Shown: positions 32,587 to 43,599, counted from the stretch's first letter. The stretch is DNA of 64,000 nucleotides from an uncultured bacterium (GCA_937863685.1 CALMGM010000005.1:62001-126000); one strand, 5' to 3'. Notes: generated by a model from the sequence alone, not told the origin. Program-made: numbers and translations.

Positions 32587-34275
32587 ATGAAAACGAACGA
32601 CTGGGTTTATTTTATTACATACGGCGCAACTCTCACATTGCTGGCGCCGGTACTCGGCTACTGGATGGCCAAGGTACTCAACGGGCAGCCCGGGTTTCTT
32701 GGCCGTATCTTGAGTCCTCTGGAAAAGAGCATTTACCGTTTGACCGGGATCCAGCCGGACAAGGAAATGCACTGGAGGACATATCTGCTTTCTCTGCTGG
32801 CCTTCAATGGTCTGGGATTCCTCTTTGTCTTCCTTCTGCAGATCACCCAAAGGCACCTGCCGTTGAACCCTCAGCATTTGCCCAATGTTCCCGGATGGTT
32901 GGCCTTCAATACCGCTGTCAGTTTCACGACCAATACTAACTGGCAGGCGTATTCGGGCGAAACGACCCTGAGTTATCTGGTGCAAATGGCCGGATTGGAA
33001 GTGCAGAACTTCCTAAGCGCCGCCACCGGCATTGCCGTGATGCTGGCCCTGGCCCGGTCATTGATAAGACACTCATCCGAAGTAATAGGTAATTTCTGGG
33101 CTGACGTGACCAGGACGACCTTGTATGTCCTGCTGCCGATGTCCCTGCTCCTGTCCCTGGTCCTGGTCCAGCAAGGTGCAGTGCAGTCTTTCCGCCCCAA
33201 TGCAGTTGCCAGAACCATCGATGGATCGGAGCAAGTCATTCCACTGGGGCCGGTGGCCTCGCAAGTGGCAATCAAACAATTGGGCACCAATGGCGGTGGG
33301 TATTTCGGGACCAACAGCGCACATCCTTTCGAGAATCCCACCCCATTGACGAACTTCCTGGAGATGCTGGCCATCATGCTGCTGCCAGCGGCCCTGATAT
33401 TTACCTTCGGGAAAATGATAGGCAATAAAAAGCATGCCTGGATGATATACGGCGTGATGATGTTGATGCTGCTGGCCGGAATAACTGCTGCCTACTGGGC
33501 GGACTGGCGGATGGAAATGCAACTGCCCGGGATAGCTATGGAAGGCCGGGAATACAGGTTCGACAGAGCCAGCAGCGTGCTGTGGAGCGTGCTGACCACG
33601 GCCGTTTCCAACGGGTCGGTCAATGCCATGCACGGAAGCATGGCTCCGGTCACCGGGCTGGTGCAGCTGTTCAACATGATGATCGGCGAAGTGATTTTCG
33701 GCGGCGTGGGATGCGGCATGTACGGCATGATGTTGTACATTCTGCTGACGGTCTTCATCGCCGGATTGATGGTAGGCCGCACTCCCGAATATCTGGGCAA
33801 GCGGATCGACCGTTATACCATTGTCTGGGCCAGCATCGGCCTGCTGTTGCCCTCGGCGGTGATCCTGGAAGGCACGGCACTTTCCTGCCTTTCGCCCGCC
33901 GCTTTGGCTTCCCACCTGAACCACGGGCCGCGGGGTTTCAGTGAGATTCTCTACGCATGGACCTCCTCCTCCGCCAACAACGGAAGCGCCATGGCGGGGA
34001 TCAATGCCGCTACAAACTTCTACGCCATCGGTCTTGGTATGGCGATGTTGCTGGGGAGATTCGGGGTGATCGTGCCTGTACTGGCCATTGCCGGCCACCT
34101 GGCCCAAGGAAAATCGATCCCGCCGTCGGCCGGCACCCTGCCCACCGATTCACTGACCTTTTCCCTGGTGCTGACGGCTGTCATCATGATAGTGGGCGGC
34201 CTGACCTTCTTTCCCGCCCTATCGCTGGGCCCATTGATCGAACACCTGCTACTGGCAACCGGGCGGTTGTTCTAA
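32587..34275 (+). CDS. kdpA: Potassium-transporting ATPase, K+ channel-like subunit KdpA
   Basis: 562 aa, about ten membrane helices, the ion-selecting subunit of the high-affinity KdpFABC pump. Selectivity-filter-like loops are visible: NTNWQAYSGETTLSYL (about 115-130), KQLGTNGGGYFGTNSAHPFE (about 225-245), VSNGSVNAMHGSMAP (about 340) and SSANNGSAMAGINAAT (about 460), each with the conserved Gly. No kdpF is seen upstream. kdpB starts 9 nt after the stop. Promoter control is presumably through KdpDE, encoded downstream. Confidence 0.97.
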   Translation: MKTNDWVYFITYGATLTLLAPVLGYWMAKVLNGQPGFLGRILSPLEKSIYRLTGIQPDKEMHWRTYLLSLLAFNGLGFLFVFLLQITQRHLPLNPQHLPNVPGWLAFNTAVSFTTNTNWQAYSGETTLSYLVQMAGLEVQNFLSAATGIAVMLALARSLIRHSSEVIGNFWADVTRTTLYVLLPMSLLLSLVLVQQGAVQSFRPNAVARTIDGSEQVIPLGPVASQVAIKQLGTNGGGYFGTNSAHPFENPTPLTNFLEMLAIMLLPAALIFTFGKMIGNKKHAWMIYGVMMLMLLAGITAAYWADWRMEMQLPGIAMEGREYRFDRASSVLWSVLTTAVSNGSVNAMHGSMAPVTGLVQLFNMMIGEVIFGGVGCGMYGMMLYILLTVFIAGLMVGRTPEYLGKRIDRYTIVWASIGLLLPSAVILEGTALSCLSPAALASHLNHGPRGFSEILYAWTSSSANNGSAMAGINAATNFYAIGLGMAMLLGRFGVIVPVLAIAGHLAQGKSIPPSAGTLPTDSLTFSLVLTAVIMIVGGLTFFPALSLGPLIEHLLLATGRLF

Positions 34276-34284
34276 GGAGAAAAA

Positions 34285-36360
34285 ATGAGTTCCAATCACC
34301 CCAAGGAAAAGACCTTTGACCGCAAACTGCTGGCCCGGGCCGGCTGGGAAAGCCTGAAGAAACTATCCCCCAGGTCCCAGTTGAAGAACCCGGTGATGCT
34401 GGTGGTTTTCCTGGGGGCCATATATGCCACCATATCATCGATAGCGGTTCACTCCGGTTACCAGGCGCAGGTGGCCGGGTGGCTCTGGTTCACCGTGATC
34501 TTCGCCAATTTCGCCGAGGCGCTGGCCGAGGGGCGGGGAAAGGCCCAAGCCGATTTTCTGAGATCCATGCGCCGGACCGGGAAAGCCAGGCTGATCAAGG
34601 ACGGCAAAGAAGAATCGGTGACCCCGGCCGATCTCCGGGCCGGCGATACCGTTGTCTGCGAAGCCGGGGACATTATTCCCGCTGACGGCGAAGTGATCGA
34701 GGGCATTGCCAGCGTGGACGAATCGGCCATCACCGGCGAATCGGCCCCGGTCATCCGGGAAAGCGGCGGAGACCGGAGCGCGGTCACCGGCGGAACCAGG
34801 GTGCTGAGTGACCGGGTGCTGGTCCGGGTAGTCAGCGAGCCGGGGCGTTCGTTCATAGATAAGATGATAACCCTGGTGGAGGGGTCTAACCGCCGCCAGA
34901 CCCCCAACGAACAGGCCCTGAATGCATTGATCATAGGCCTGACGATACTGTTCATATTGGTGGTATCCACCATACCCTCGACTCTGGGCTACGCCGCTTC
35001 GGAAGGAGGCCGGCCGGCCGGCTTCTGCCTGGACCTGACCACTTTAATAGCCCTGCTAGTCTGCCTGATTCCCACCACCATCGGGGGACTGCTTAGCGCC
35101 ATCGGCATCAGCGGTATGGACCGGCTGGTGCGAAAGAACGTGCTGGCCACCAGCGGGCGGGCGGTGGAAGCCGCAGGGGACATTAACGTACTGCTGCTGG
35201 ACAAGACAGGGACCATCACCTTCGGCAACCGGATGGCCACTGACTTCATCCCGGCCCGCGGCGTTACCGCTAACGACCTGGCTTCAGCTGCCCAGCTGGC
35301 ATCTTTGGCCGATGAAACTCCGGAGGGACGATCTATAGTTGTGCTGGCCAAGGAACGCTATAACCTGAGGGAAAGGAACCTGTCCGGGCCCCATGCCCGG
35401 TATGCACCTTTCACGGCCAAGACCAGGATGAGCGGAATAGATCTGACAGAAGAAGGAACCATCCGCTCGATCAGGAAAGGCGCCGCCGATGCCATACTGG
35501 AGATGATCCGCAGCCAGGGGGGAAGCTTTCCCGAGGAAGTGACTAAAACCGTTGAAATGATATCCCGCCAGGGCGGCACCCCGCTGGTGGTGGCTGATAA
35601 TCGCCGGGTGTTGGGTGTAATTCAGCTAAGAGACGTGGTGAAAGGCGGAATCCGGGAAAGATTCGCCCAAATGCGGCGGATGGGCATCAAGACGGTGATG
35701 ATCACCGGCGACAATCCCTTGACGGCAGCTGCCATAGCCGCAGAAGCAGGGGTAGATGATTTCATGGCCAATGCCACGCCAGAGGACAAGCTGAAAAGGA
35801 TAAGACAAGAACAAGCCCAGGGACGTCTGGTAGCCATGACCGGCGATGGAACCAACGATGCCCCCGCCCTGGCCCAGGCCGATGTGGGGGTAGCCATGAA
35901 TTCCGGCACCCAGGCGGCCCGGGAGGCCGGCAACATGGTGGACCTGGACAGCAATCCCACCAAGCTGATAGAGATCGTGGAAACCGGCAAGCAATTGCTG
36001 ATGACCAGGGGTGCCCTCACCACCTTCAGCATCGCCAACGATGTCTCAAAATATTTTGCCATCATACCGGCCATCTTCGGGGGGCTTTATGCTGTCTCAG
36101 GGCGGCCGGGCCCCCTGTCGGTGCTGAACATAATGCGCCTGCATTCGCCGCAAAGCTCCGTGCTTAGCGCCGTGATCTTCAACGCCCTGATCATCATTAT
36201 GCTTATCCCCCTGGCCTTGCGCGGGGTGACGTATCGTCCTTTGGGGGCGGCCGCAGTGCTCAGACGTAATCTTTTGATATTCGGATTGGGCGGTCTGATA
36301 ACGCCTTTTATCGGGATAAAGATCATAGATCTGCTCATCAACTGGTTAAGGATAATTTAG
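34285..36360 (+). CDS. kdpB: Potassium-transporting P-type ATPase subunit KdpB
   Basis: 691 aa P-type ATPase that energises KdpA. Motifs in order: actuator [12 protein letters not shown] (about 148-160), phosphorylation site [12 protein letters not shown] (Asp near 307), nucleotide-binding [27 protein letters not shown] and hinge [20 protein letters not shown] (about 515-535). It has AAGGAG before the ATG and is 9 nt from kdpA and 11 nt from kdpC. Confidence 0.98.
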   Translation: MSSNHPKEKTFDRKLLARAGWESLKKLSPRSQLKNPVMLVVFLGAIYATISSIAVHSGYQAQVAGWLWFTVIFANFAEALAEGRGKAQADFLRSMRRTGKARLIKDGKEESVTPADLRAGDTVVCEAGDIIPADGEVIEGIASVDESAITGESAPVIRESGGDRSAVTGGTRVLSDRVLVRVVSEPGRSFIDKMITLVEGSNRRQTPNEQALNALIIGLTILFILVVSTIPSTLGYAASEGGRPAGFCLDLTTLIALLVCLIPTTIGGLLSAIGISGMDRLVRKNVLATSGRAVEAAGDINVLLLDKTGTITFGNRMATDFIPARGVTANDLASAAQLASLADETPEGRSIVVLAKERYNLRERNLSGPHARYAPFTAKTRMSGIDLTEEGTIRSIRKGAADAILEMIRSQGGSFPEEVTKTVEMISRQGGTPLVVADNRRVLGVIQLRDVVKGGIRERFAQMRRMGIKTVMITGDNPLTAAAIAAEAGVDDFMANATPEDKLKRIRQEQAQGRLVAMTGDGTNDAPALAQADVGVAMNSGTQAAREAGNMVDLDSNPTKLIEIVETGKQLLMTRGALTTFSIANDVSKYFAIIPAIFGGLYAVSGRPGPLSVLNIMRLHSPQSSVLSAVIFNALIIIMLIPLALRGVTYRPLGAAAVLRRNLLIFGLGGLITPFIGIKIIDLLINWLRII

Positions 36361-36371
36361 CAGGTGCCCTC

Positions 36372-36938
36372 ATGAGAAAGATATTCATAAAAGCTATCAT
36401 GTTGTTCATGGCGTTAACGGTCTTGACGGGCCTGATATACCCCCTGGCGGTCACCGGCATAGCCAACCTGTTTTTCCCGGTAACGGCCCAAGGCAGTTTG
36501 GTGATCCGGGACCGCGTGATAGTCGGTTCCGGACTGCTGGCCCAAAAAAACGATAGTCCGTTCTATCTCTGGTCCAGGCCTTCAGCTTCAGAGTACTCAA
36601 CCTGGCCGTCAGGAGCCAGCAATCTGGGCCCTGCCAGTAAAGTGCTTAGGGATCAAATGTCCGACAGACGACGGGACTGGAGGATCCAAAATGGAACAGA
36701 TAAAGATATGCCACTAGAACTGCTGACCGCCTCGGGGAGCGGTCTTGACCCCCATATCAGCCCGGAGGCTGCGGCTCGGCAGCTGGACCGCATCGCTAGA
36801 AAAAGAAAATGGAGCGCAAAGCAGACACGGTCGGCCAAACAGATTGTGGACCGGTTCACCGAACCACCGGTTTTGGGTTTCCTGGGGCAGCCCAGGGTCA
36901 ACATTTTATTGTTGAATTTGGCGCTGGATGGGATATAA
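36372..36938 (+). CDS. kdpC: Potassium-transporting ATPase subunit KdpC
   Basis: 188 aa; one N-terminal helix (FIKAIMLFMALTVLTGLIYP) and a periplasmic domain with SGASNLGPASKVLRDQMSD and TASGSGLDPHISPEAAARQL motifs, the KdpC hallmarks; the end, QPRVNILLLNLAL, is also typical. It stabilises the KdpAB complex and aids K+ or ATP binding. Its 3' end overlaps the first possible kdpD start. Confidence 0.96.
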   Translation: MRKIFIKAIMLFMALTVLTGLIYPLAVTGIANLFFPVTAQGSLVIRDRVIVGSGLLAQKNDSPFYLWSRPSASEYSTWPSGASNLGPASKVLRDQMSDRRRDWRIQNGTDKDMPLELLTASGSGLDPHISPEAAARQLDRIARKRKWSAKQTRSAKQIVDRFTEPPVLGFLGQPRVNILLLNLALDGI

Positions 36939-39603
36939 TAGCCTTATGCTCGAAAATAACCCAGATAAGGCCACTATCAATCAGTCGATTGTTCCGGGCC
37001 GGCTCAAGATTTTCCTGGGAATGTGCGCCGGGGTCGGCAAGACCTACGCCATGCTTCAGGATGCCCGGGAGGAATTGAAGGCGGGCAAAGACGTGGTGGC
37101 GGCGCTGGTGGAAACCCATGGGCGCAAGGAAACGCAATCCTTGCTGGAAGGTTTGCCCCAGATCCCACGGCTCAAATCCAGGTACCGTGGCATAGATCTT
37201 GAGGAAATGGATTTGGATGCGGTGCTGTCCCGGCACCCCAAGCTGGTGCTGGTGGATGAGGCCGCCCATACCAACATCCCGGGCAGCCGCCACCCCAAAA
37301 GGTACCAGGATATCGAGGAGCTATTGGCGGCCGGCATCTCGGTTTACACCACGCTGAACGTCCAGCATCTGGAAAGCCGGGCGGACGTGGTGCGGCAGAT
37401 CACGGCGGTTCCCGTCAACGAGACCGTGCCCGATTCGCTACTGGAGAAGGCGGACGAGATACAGGTGGTCGACCTGACCCCGGACGACCTCCGGGAGAGG
37501 CTGGCCGAGAAGAAGGTCTATTTGGGCCCTATTGCCGACATAGCCGCGGTCAATTTCTTCAAGGCAGAGAACCTGACAGCCCTGCGGGAAATGACCCTGC
37601 GGGTGGCGGCCGAGCATACCGACAAGAGCCTCCGGGACGAGATGCGGGTGCGGGGAATAAACGGCCCCTGGAAAGCCGGGGAAAGACTGATGGTCAGTAT
37701 CGGCACCAGTCCGTACTACGACAGCCTGATCCGCTGGACCCGCCGGGTGGCCGGGGCCCTGGATTGCGGATGGATCGCCGTTTATGTGGAAACAGACACC
37801 CAGCTAACCAAGGCGGAAACCGACAGCCTGACCGCCAATCTATCGCTAGCCCGTCAGCTGGGAGCCGAGATCATCACCGTGGCCGGGCATAATGTGGCTC
37901 AGACCCTGCTGAGGGTGGCCCGCCAGAGCAACGTCAGCCAGATTGTCATAGGCAAATCCCAGGAACCGTGGTGGCACGCCATGATGCACGGTGGTTCTCT
38001 GGCCCAGCAGCTGATCCGGCAGAGCGGGCTGATCGACATCTATATCGTCCAGCCGGACAAGAGCGGGCCTGAAACCAAGGCCCCCCAGCAGATAAAGATC
38101 TCGGGCACACCGCAGGCTTGGTTGACGGCCGGCGCAGTTACCGGCCTGTTGACCCTAGCCTTTTTTATTTTCTCCAAGAACCTGGGTTACGGAGCTATTG
38201 CCCCGATCTATCTTCTTTGGGTAGTTATCGCCGGCCTTAGATTCCCCCGCAGCGTGGTCCTGGCTGTGGCGGCCTGTTGCGCATTGTTATGGAATTTTCT
38301 GTTCATAACGCCGAAATATACTTTTGCCATCGGAAATGTTCATGACGCCACCATGTTCATCATGTTCTTTGTGGTATCCCTGGCGATCGGCCAACTGACA
38401 GCCAAACTTAAGACAAAGGAAATTGCTGAACAGAAAAGGGAGAGAAGGACCGCAGCTTTGTATGAACTGGCTAAACAGGCTGCGCTGGCCCCCGAACTGG
38501 ACGCCGGACTGACCGCCGGGGCCAGGTTGATAGAGAACCTGTTGAACAGCCGGATCGCCATCACCTTGAGGAAACCGGACCGAACTCTTTCCCCGGAGTC
38601 CCATCCCGCCAGCTCCCTGGCACTAGAGCCCAAAGAATACAGCGTGGCGGCCTGGGTATTCACCAGGGGTTTGCCCGCCGGACGCTTTACCGACACCCTG
38701 ACCGGATCGGCCGCCCTTCATCTTCCATTGCAGGCGCGGACCGGCATATACGGAGTGTTATCGGTCCAGCCCATCAGGGATAAATCTTTCGATATAAGCG
38801 AGCGTGATCTGCTTGAAGCCCTGACCGGACTGATGGCCGCCATCCTGGAGAAGGACCATTTCATACAGGCCTTCAGCCGGGCCGAGGTCATCGAAGCTTC
38901 GGAGCAGCTGCACCGGGCCCTGTTCGACAGCGTTCCCCACGAGCTCAAAACCCCTCTAGCGGCGCTTAAGACCGGATTCGAGTCCTTGCTTTATTTGACC
39001 AAACCGGAAAGCAGCAAGGCCAGGGAGGCGGCGGAAGAGGTGAGCCAGGCCCTGCAAAGGATGCAGATAGTGATCAACAATCTGCTGGACATGACCAGAA
39101 TCCAGGCGGGCGTCATCCGCCCCAAGCTGGAGTGGGCCGATGTCGAGGACCTGGCGCATTCAGCCATCGAACTGGCGAGCAGCGCCTTAAGCCAGCACAA
39201 GATAAAATTGGATATTGGTGCGGACATACTTGCGGTCAAACTGGACCAGGCCCTGATAGGGCAGTCGCTTTACAATCTTCTCATCAATGCCGCCAATTGG
39301 TCGCCCCCGCAAACAGCCATAACAATAAAAGCCGAGATTAAAGAAGGTAGGTTGAAATTGGTAGTGCAGGACGAAGGGCCGGGCATACCCGTTCAGGACC
39401 TTACCAGAGTGTTCGATAAATTCTACCGGGCGGCCGGGGCCCCAACGGGAGGCACCGGGCTGGGACTTTCTATCGTGTCCGGTTTCGTTAGAGCCCACGG
39501 TGGAACCGTCACCGCGGCCAACCGGCCTGAGGGCGGGGCGGAATTCATCATTGACCTTCCGGTGGAATCGTCCCCAACCGGCAATACGGAGATATTGGCA
39601 TGA
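36928..39603 (+). CDS. kdpD: Osmosensitive K+ channel histidine kinase KdpD
   Basis: 891 aa from ATG 36928 (overlaps kdpC by 11 bp); ATG 36946 is an alternative. The N-terminal KdpD domain has Walker A GMCAGVGKTYAML (about 29-41), then LVDEAAHTN and a Usp-like domain (about 250-370). Four membrane helices follow (about 395-500), then a GAF-like region, HisKA with DSVPHELKTPLAALKTGF (His about 670), and ATPase boxes INAANWSPPQ, DEGPGIP and GGTGLGLSIV. It senses K+ or turgor and phosphorylates KdpE. Full length. Confidence 0.97.
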   Translation: MGYNSLMLENNPDKATINQSIVPGRLKIFLGMCAGVGKTYAMLQDAREELKAGKDVVAALVETHGRKETQSLLEGLPQIPRLKSRYRGIDLEEMDLDAVLSRHPKLVLVDEAAHTNIPGSRHPKRYQDIEELLAAGISVYTTLNVQHLESRADVVRQITAVPVNETVPDSLLEKADEIQVVDLTPDDLRERLAEKKVYLGPIADIAAVNFFKAENLTALREMTLRVAAEHTDKSLRDEMRVRGINGPWKAGERLMVSIGTSPYYDSLIRWTRRVAGALDCGWIAVYVETDTQLTKAETDSLTANLSLARQLGAEIITVAGHNVAQTLLRVARQSNVSQIVIGKSQEPWWHAMMHGGSLAQQLIRQSGLIDIYIVQPDKSGPETKAPQQIKISGTPQAWLTAGAVTGLLTLAFFIFSKNLGYGAIAPIYLLWVVIAGLRFPRSVVLAVAACCALLWNFLFITPKYTFAIGNVHDATMFIMFFVVSLAIGQLTAKLKTKEIAEQKRERRTAALYELAKQAALAPELDAGLTAGARLIENLLNSRIAITLRKPDRTLSPESHPASSLALEPKEYSVAAWVFTRGLPAGRFTDTLTGSAALHLPLQARTGIYGVLSVQPIRDKSFDISERDLLEALTGLMAAILEKDHFIQAFSRAEVIEASEQLHRALFDSVPHELKTPLAALKTGFESLLYLTKPESSKAREAAEEVSQALQRMQIVINNLLDMTRIQAGVIRPKLEWADVEDLAHSAIELASSALSQHKIKLDIGADILAVKLDQALIGQSLYNLLINAANWSPPQTAITIKAEIKEGRLKLVVQDEGPGIPVQDLTRVFDKFYRAAGAPTGGTGLGLSIVSGFVRAHGGTVTAANRPEGGAEFIIDLPVESSPTGNTEILA

Positions 39604-40280
39604 AGCCCAGAAACAAAGCCTTGATCATAGACGACGAAAAGGCCATCCGCCGTCTTCTGACCCTGGTGCTGACCGAGCACGGCTATCAGGTATTCGAAGC
39701 CGAGACCGCCGAAGAAGGCATGAACCAAGCAGCCCAGAGGAAACCCGATGTCATACTGCTGGACCTGGGCCTACCGGACATGGACGGCCAGACGGCCCTA
39801 CGCCGCCTCAGGGAATGGTGCACTGTCCCGGTGCTGGTGGTCTCGGTCCGCAGCGATACAGATGAGAAGGTCAAAGCATTGAACAGCGGTGCGGACGATT
39901 ATATAACAAAACCATTCGACGTGCCCGAACTACTGGCCAGGTTGCAGGCCATTCAGCGTCGGGCTGGCGATACCGAGAAGGAATCAGTTTTCACGGCAGG
40001 ACCGCTGTTTATAGACTATGAAAGCCGGACGGTAAAGGTAAACAACAAGGTGGTCAATTTGTCGGTCATAGAATATTCATTGCTTAGACTGTTGGCCCAA
40101 CACCAGGGAAAGGTCATCACCCACAAACAATTGCTGCGTGATGTCTGGGGGACCGTTGCGGAGGATCGTTCCCAATACCTGCGGGTTTATATGACGCATT
40201 TAAGGAAGAAAATCGAAACTACCCCGCGGAAAAGAATGATAAGGACAGAGGTCGGCATCGGATATAGATTGGTTATTTAA
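39600..40280 (+). CDS. kdpE: KDP operon response regulator KdpE
   Basis: 226 aa OmpR/PhoB-type regulator; overlaps kdpD by 4 bp. The receiver has acidic pocket IDDEKAIRR, phospho-Asp in ILLDLGLPDMDGQ (about 54) and the conserved Lys in DDYITKPFD (about 103). The winged-helix effector holds LSVIEYSLLRLLAQHQGKVI and YLRVYMTHLRKKIE. It activates kdpABC in known systems. Confidence 0.97.
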   Translation: MKPRNKALIIDDEKAIRRLLTLVLTEHGYQVFEAETAEEGMNQAAQRKPDVILLDLGLPDMDGQTALRRLREWCTVPVLVVSVRSDTDEKVKALNSGADDYITKPFDVPELLARLQAIQRRAGDTEKESVFTAGPLFIDYESRTVKVNNKVVNLSVIEYSLLRLLAQHQGKVITHKQLLRDVWGTVAEDRSQYLRVYMTHLRKKIETTPRKRMIRTEVGIGYRLVI

Positions 40281-40307
40281 TAACCTATGCGTAAAGAGGG
40301 CCAAGAA

Positions 40308-40482
40308 CTGTGAGAACTGGTGTGGGGTAAACTATTGTTCTATTAATTGAATAATACACTGTTACCGAAGGTCTGGGATGAAGATATGGTTGTCATATTC
40401 ACAGATGGCGGTTCGAACGTCCTCCACTACCCCCAGCCAACACTTTATAAAGCAAGGTAATCCAATGGGTTGCCTTGCTTTT
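40308..40482 (+). repeat. Intergenic structured element, copy B
   Basis: The core 40308-40439 matches copy A with GTGAGAACTGGTGTGGGG, TATTGTTCTATTAATTGAAT, TACCGAAGGTCTGGGAT and GGCGGTTCGAACGTCCTCCA. The end stem is GGGGTA (40324-40329) with TACCCC (40428-40433). The 5' hairpin of copies A and C is missing or degraded here. The terminator is AAAGCAAGGTAA...TTGCCTTGCTTT (40449-40482), unrelated in sequence to the other copies. It follows kdpE; no coding frame is seen in 40281-40584. Confidence 0.8.
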
Positions 40483-40516
40483 TCTTATTATATTCTTGGC
40501 TAACCGGTAAAATACT

Positions 40517-40550
40517 AAAGCCCAAAGGCATTACGCCAATGGGCTTTTTA
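40517..40550. terminator. Bidirectional terminator between element B and the pst operon
   Basis: AAAGCCCA (40517-40524) and TGGGCTTT (40540-40547) with an inner GGC/GCC pair; T-tracts on both strands. It ends the leftward operon that begins at the porin. Confidence 0.8.
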
Positions 40551-40584
40551 AATAGAAGTCGCACAATAGACCAGGCAAGAAGGT

Positions 40585-40755
40585 TTAACCCTGTTCGGAA
40601 ACCATTTTATCGCAGATATCTATTACCACCTCTGCCTTTTTCAGCAAGCTTTTACGTGCTGTTTCATCTTTTGCCAATATTGCCAGCTTCTGTTCATCCT
40701 TAAAACCGTCTGTCTCCAGTTCCAATAATTTGAAAATTATTTCACGCGCTTTCAT
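40585..40755 (-). CDS. Small helical protein at the end of the pst operon
   Basis: 56 aa from the ATG at 40755, which has GAGGAGG upstream; the gene overlaps the end of the arsC-like gene by 14 bp. It is all helical with repeated Lys/Glu, [20 protein letters not shown]..., and an [11 protein letters not shown] tail. No family recognised. Its spacing, Shine-Dalgarno and position before the operon terminator support it as a real gene. Confidence 0.65.
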   Translation of the reverse strand: MKAREIIFKLLELETDGFKDEQKLAILAKDETARKSLLKKAEVVIDICDKMVSEQG

Positions 40756-41215
40756 TCTGGATTCCTCCTCTATCACGATGGTTTGGATTATTGACCAGTT
40801 TGATGAAATCTTCTACGGCTTTTTTTATGCTGTCCCTGACCTCAACGGTCTTTTTCAGTTTTTCCTGGTCACTCCCGGTAAATGACGAAGGATCCGGAAA
40901 GCTCCAATGCAGCCTCCTGGCTATTCCGGGAAAGACCGGACATTTATCTTCTTCTTTGATATCACACACGGTTATTACAAAATTATACAGCTCCCCCTTA
41001 AGATATAGATCAAAAACGCTTTGCGGTTTTTTCTCTGATATATCTATTCCCATTTCGGCCATCGCCCGTATAGCATAGGGGTTCAGTTCCCCCGGCTCCA
41101 GGCCGGCGCTATTGGCCTGAAAACGGTCCCCGGCCAAATGGTTCAGCAGGGCCTCGGCCATCTGGCTGCGGGCCGCGTTATGACGGCAGATGAAAAGGAC
41201 TTTCTTTTTTTCCAT
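40742..41215 (-). CDS. arsC: Low-molecular-weight phosphatase / thioredoxin-type arsenate reductase
   Basis: 157 aa with the LMW phosphatase P-loop CRHNAARS (Cys10-Ser17), Cys84 and Cys92 in [14 protein letters not shown], and the DP pair FPDPSSF. The three-cysteine pattern (10, 84, 92) is that of thioredoxin-coupled arsenate reductases. Inside a phosphate operon it may protect against arsenate taken up by PstSCAB, or act as a protein phosphatase. It starts 1 nt after the phoU stop. Confidence 0.88.
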   Translation of the reverse strand: MEKKKVLFICRHNAARSQMAEALLNHLAGDRFQANSAGLEPGELNPYAIRAMAEMGIDISEKKPQSVFDLYLKGELYNFVITVCDIKEEDKCPVFPGIARRLHWSFPDPSSFTGSDQEKLKKTVEVRDSIKKAVEDFIKLVNNPNHRDRGGIQNESA

Positions 41216-41216
41216 T

Positions 41217-41882
41217 TTATTTCTCCTGATGGTGCTTGATGACTTTGGCCTCGGAAATATAAATAACCTCTTCGCTGATGTTAGTTGATAGATCGGCTAT
41301 ACGCTCCAAATTACGGCTGATCAGTATCAGACCCATGGCCCGGCTGATCGCTTCCGGCTTCTCGAACATATAGGTCATCAATTCCCGCAAGGTTTGATCC
41401 TTCATCTGGTCCACCTGGCTATCGGTAGCGCATACCTGACGGGCCTTTTCTGCATCCCCGTGAACAAAACTGTCCAAACTGTCCTTTAGCATAGCGGTGG
41501 CCAATTGGGCCATCCTGGGAATATCTATCAACGGTTTCAAGGGTGGCTCCTGCCCCAGTTTCAACGTACATTGAGCGATATTCACTCCGTGATCGCCGAT
41601 GCGCTCGATATCGCTATTTATCTTTATTATGCCTATCAGCAATCGCAGATCCTTGGCAGCCGGCTGATGGCGGGCTATCAGTGAAATAGCCTCATTCTCT
41701 ATCTCTATCTCCAATTTGTCGATCTCCTTGTCCGTGGCCATGATCTTTTCAGCTTTGCCCAGATCCCTTTGTAAAAGCGATTCCACCGCCTGGCTGATGA
41801 TCTGCTCGGCCTTGGAAGCCATTAAAAGCAGTTTTTCCTTTATCTGCTCCAGCTCACGATCGATATGCCTAGATTGTTCCAT
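41217..41882 (-). CDS. phoU: Phosphate-transport regulator PhoU
   Basis: 221 aa, two three-helix bundles with the conserved metal-binding motif [14 protein letters not shown] (about 50-63) and [20 protein letters not shown] in the second. PhoU keeps the PstSCAB-PhoR complex silent when phosphate is ample. It lies 33 nt after pstB in the pst operon. Confidence 0.96.
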   Translation of the reverse strand: MEQSRHIDRELEQIKEKLLLMASKAEQIISQAVESLLQRDLGKAEKIMATDKEIDKLEIEIENEAISLIARHQPAAKDLRLLIGIIKINSDIERIGDHGVNIAQCTLKLGQEPPLKPLIDIPRMAQLATAMLKDSLDSFVHGDAEKARQVCATDSQVDQMKDQTLRELMTYMFEKPEAISRAMGLILISRNLERIADLSTNISEEVIYISEAKVIKHHQEK

Positions 41883-41915
41883 AATGTCCCTCCTTATTAT
41901 CTTATTTATTGAATA

Positions 41916-42683
41916 TCATCCGAATCTTCCGGTGATATATTCTTCAGTCAATTTACTGGCTGGATTGGTCATCATCTTCTCTGTAGGGCCGAATTCCACA
42001 AGTTTGCCCAGCATCAAAAAGGCGGTAAACCCGGACACCCGGGCGGCCTGTTGCATGTTATGGGTGACGATGACGATGGTATATTTCTCCTTGAGGCGGA
42101 ATATAAGTTCTTCGATCTTGGCAGTGGCTATGGGGTCCAGAGCCGAGGCCGGTTCGTCCATCAGGATGACCTCCGGCTCGACCGCCAAAGCCCGGGCAAT
42201 GCATACCCGCTGCTGCTGCCCGCCGGACAGCTCCATGGCCGAACGGTGCAGCCGGTCCTTTACCTCGTCCCAGATGGCGGCCTCCTTTAATGACCGCTCC
42301 ACCACCTCTTCCAATTTTTCCTTGGCCGGAACGTTATCGCCCATTCTCACCCCGAAAGCCACATTCTCGAAAATGGACTTGGGGAACGGGTTGGGGCGCT
42401 GAAAAACCATGCCCACCTTGCGTCTCAGCTCGACCACGTCTATGTCCTTTTGATATATGTCCTCCCCATCCAGCAGGATCTGTCCCTCTACCTTCACGCC
42501 GTCGATCATTTCGTTCATTCGGTTGATTGACCGCAATAGGGTTGACTTTCCGCAGCCCGACGGCCCGATGATGGCGGTCACCCTCTTTTCGGGGATGGTC
42601 ATCGAAATATCCTCCAGGGCCTTGGTTCGGTGGTAGTACAGGTTAAATCCCTTTATCTCCAAACGATCGGTTCCGGTCTGCAT
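41916..42683 (-). CDS. pstB: Phosphate ABC transporter ATP-binding protein PstB
   Basis: 255 aa ABC ATPase: Walker [10 protein letters not shown] (about 39-47), Q-loop [11 protein letters not shown], signature LSGGQQQR (about 148), Walker [14 protein letters not shown]-loop [25 protein letters not shown] is specific for PstB. It sits 1 nt after pstA. Confidence 0.98.
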   Translation of the reverse strand: MQTGTDRLEIKGFNLYYHRTKALEDISMTIPEKRVTAIIGPSGCGKSTLLRSINRMNEMIDGVKVEGQILLDGEDIYQKDIDVVELRRKVGMVFQRPNPFPKSIFENVAFGVRMGDNVPAKEKLEEVVERSLKEAAIWDEVKDRLHRSAMELSGGQQQRVCIARALAVEPEVILMDEPASALDPIATAKIEELIFRLKEKYTIVIVTHNMQQAARVSGFTAFLMLGKLVEFGPTEKMMTNPASKLTEEYITGRFG

Positions 42684-42684
42684 G

Positions 42685-43599
42685 TTATCTTCCCTTTCTA
42701 AGCTGGCTTCTGGTGCGGGATCTTATGATTATGGCGATGATATTCAGCGAGAAGGTCAGGGCCAATAGTACCAGGGTGGCACCCATGGCAATGGGCACCG
42801 TGGCATCTATATCCGGCGATTGGGTGGTCATCACGAAGATGTGGTACCCCAGGGTCATGAACTGCTCGGTGGGCAGCTTGGGCAGGTACGGCAGGTAATA
42901 GGCCGCCCCGGTGAACATGATGGGCGCCACCTCACCGGCCCCCCGGCTGATGACCAGCACCACCCCGGTCAGGATGCCGGGGATGGCCTGGGGAAGCACC
43001 ACATGCCTTATGGATTGCCACTTGGTGGCCCCTAAAGCCAGGGCTCCGGCCCGTTCCGCCTGGGGAATGGCCCGTAAAGCCTCCTCGGTTGCCACTATGA
43101 TCATCGGCAGGTTCATCAGGGCCAGGGTCAGCGAGGCCCAAAGTATGCAGGGCTGTCCGAACAGGCCGGCCTGTCCCAGCGAGCGGTCAAGCCCCCCACC
43201 GATGAACTGGATGAAGAACCCCAGTCCGAACAGGCCGAAGACGATGGAGGGGACTCCGGCCAGATTGTTGACCGCCCCGCGGATCAACTTGGTCAGGATG
43301 AAACCGGGCTGGGCGTATTCATGTAAATAGACTGCCGTGGCCACGCCTACCGGCACCACAGCGATCAGCATCAGCAGCAGGGAGAACACCATCCCGAATA
43401 TGGCTGGAAATATCCCGCCCTTGGTCATGCCTTCAGTTGGCGCCTGGGTTAAAAATTCCCAACTGATGCTTTTATAGCCCCCGATGATGACCGTGCCCAG
43501 GATGATCGTCAGAATGGCCAGTATCAACAGCACCGCCGATCCGGTCAGGCCAATTTTAAGTTTATCTTTGATATTTCTTAGGTTCATCTTATTTGTCAT
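42685..43599 (-). CDS. pstA: Phosphate ABC transporter permease PstA
   Basis: 304 aa with six membrane helices and the binding-protein-dependent permease motif [20 protein letters not shown] (about 185-205). INSIDE the operon between pstC and pstB, 7 nt after pstC. Typical features: [20 protein letters not shown] and a C-terminal [20 protein letters not shown] loop. Confidence 0.96.
   Translation of the reverse strand: MTNKMNLRNIKDKLKIGLTGSAVLLILAILTIILGTVIIGGYKSISWEFLTQAPTEGMTKGGIFPAIFGMVFSLLLMLIAVVPVGVATAVYLHEYAQPGFILTKLIRGAVNNLAGVPSIVFGLFGLGFFIQFIGGGLDRSLGQAGLFGQPCILWASLTLALMNLPMIIVATEEALRAIPQAERAGALALGATKWQSIRHVVLPQAIPGILTGVVLVISRGAGEVAPIMFTGAAYYLPYLPKLPTEQFMTLGYHIFVMTTQSPDIDATVPIAMGATLVLLALTFSLNIIAIIIRSRTRSQLRKGR

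Noticed and set aside
33073-34107. 344-aa minus-strand frame in kdpA
   Set aside because: His/Gln-rich shadow of a GC-rich, well-identified gene.
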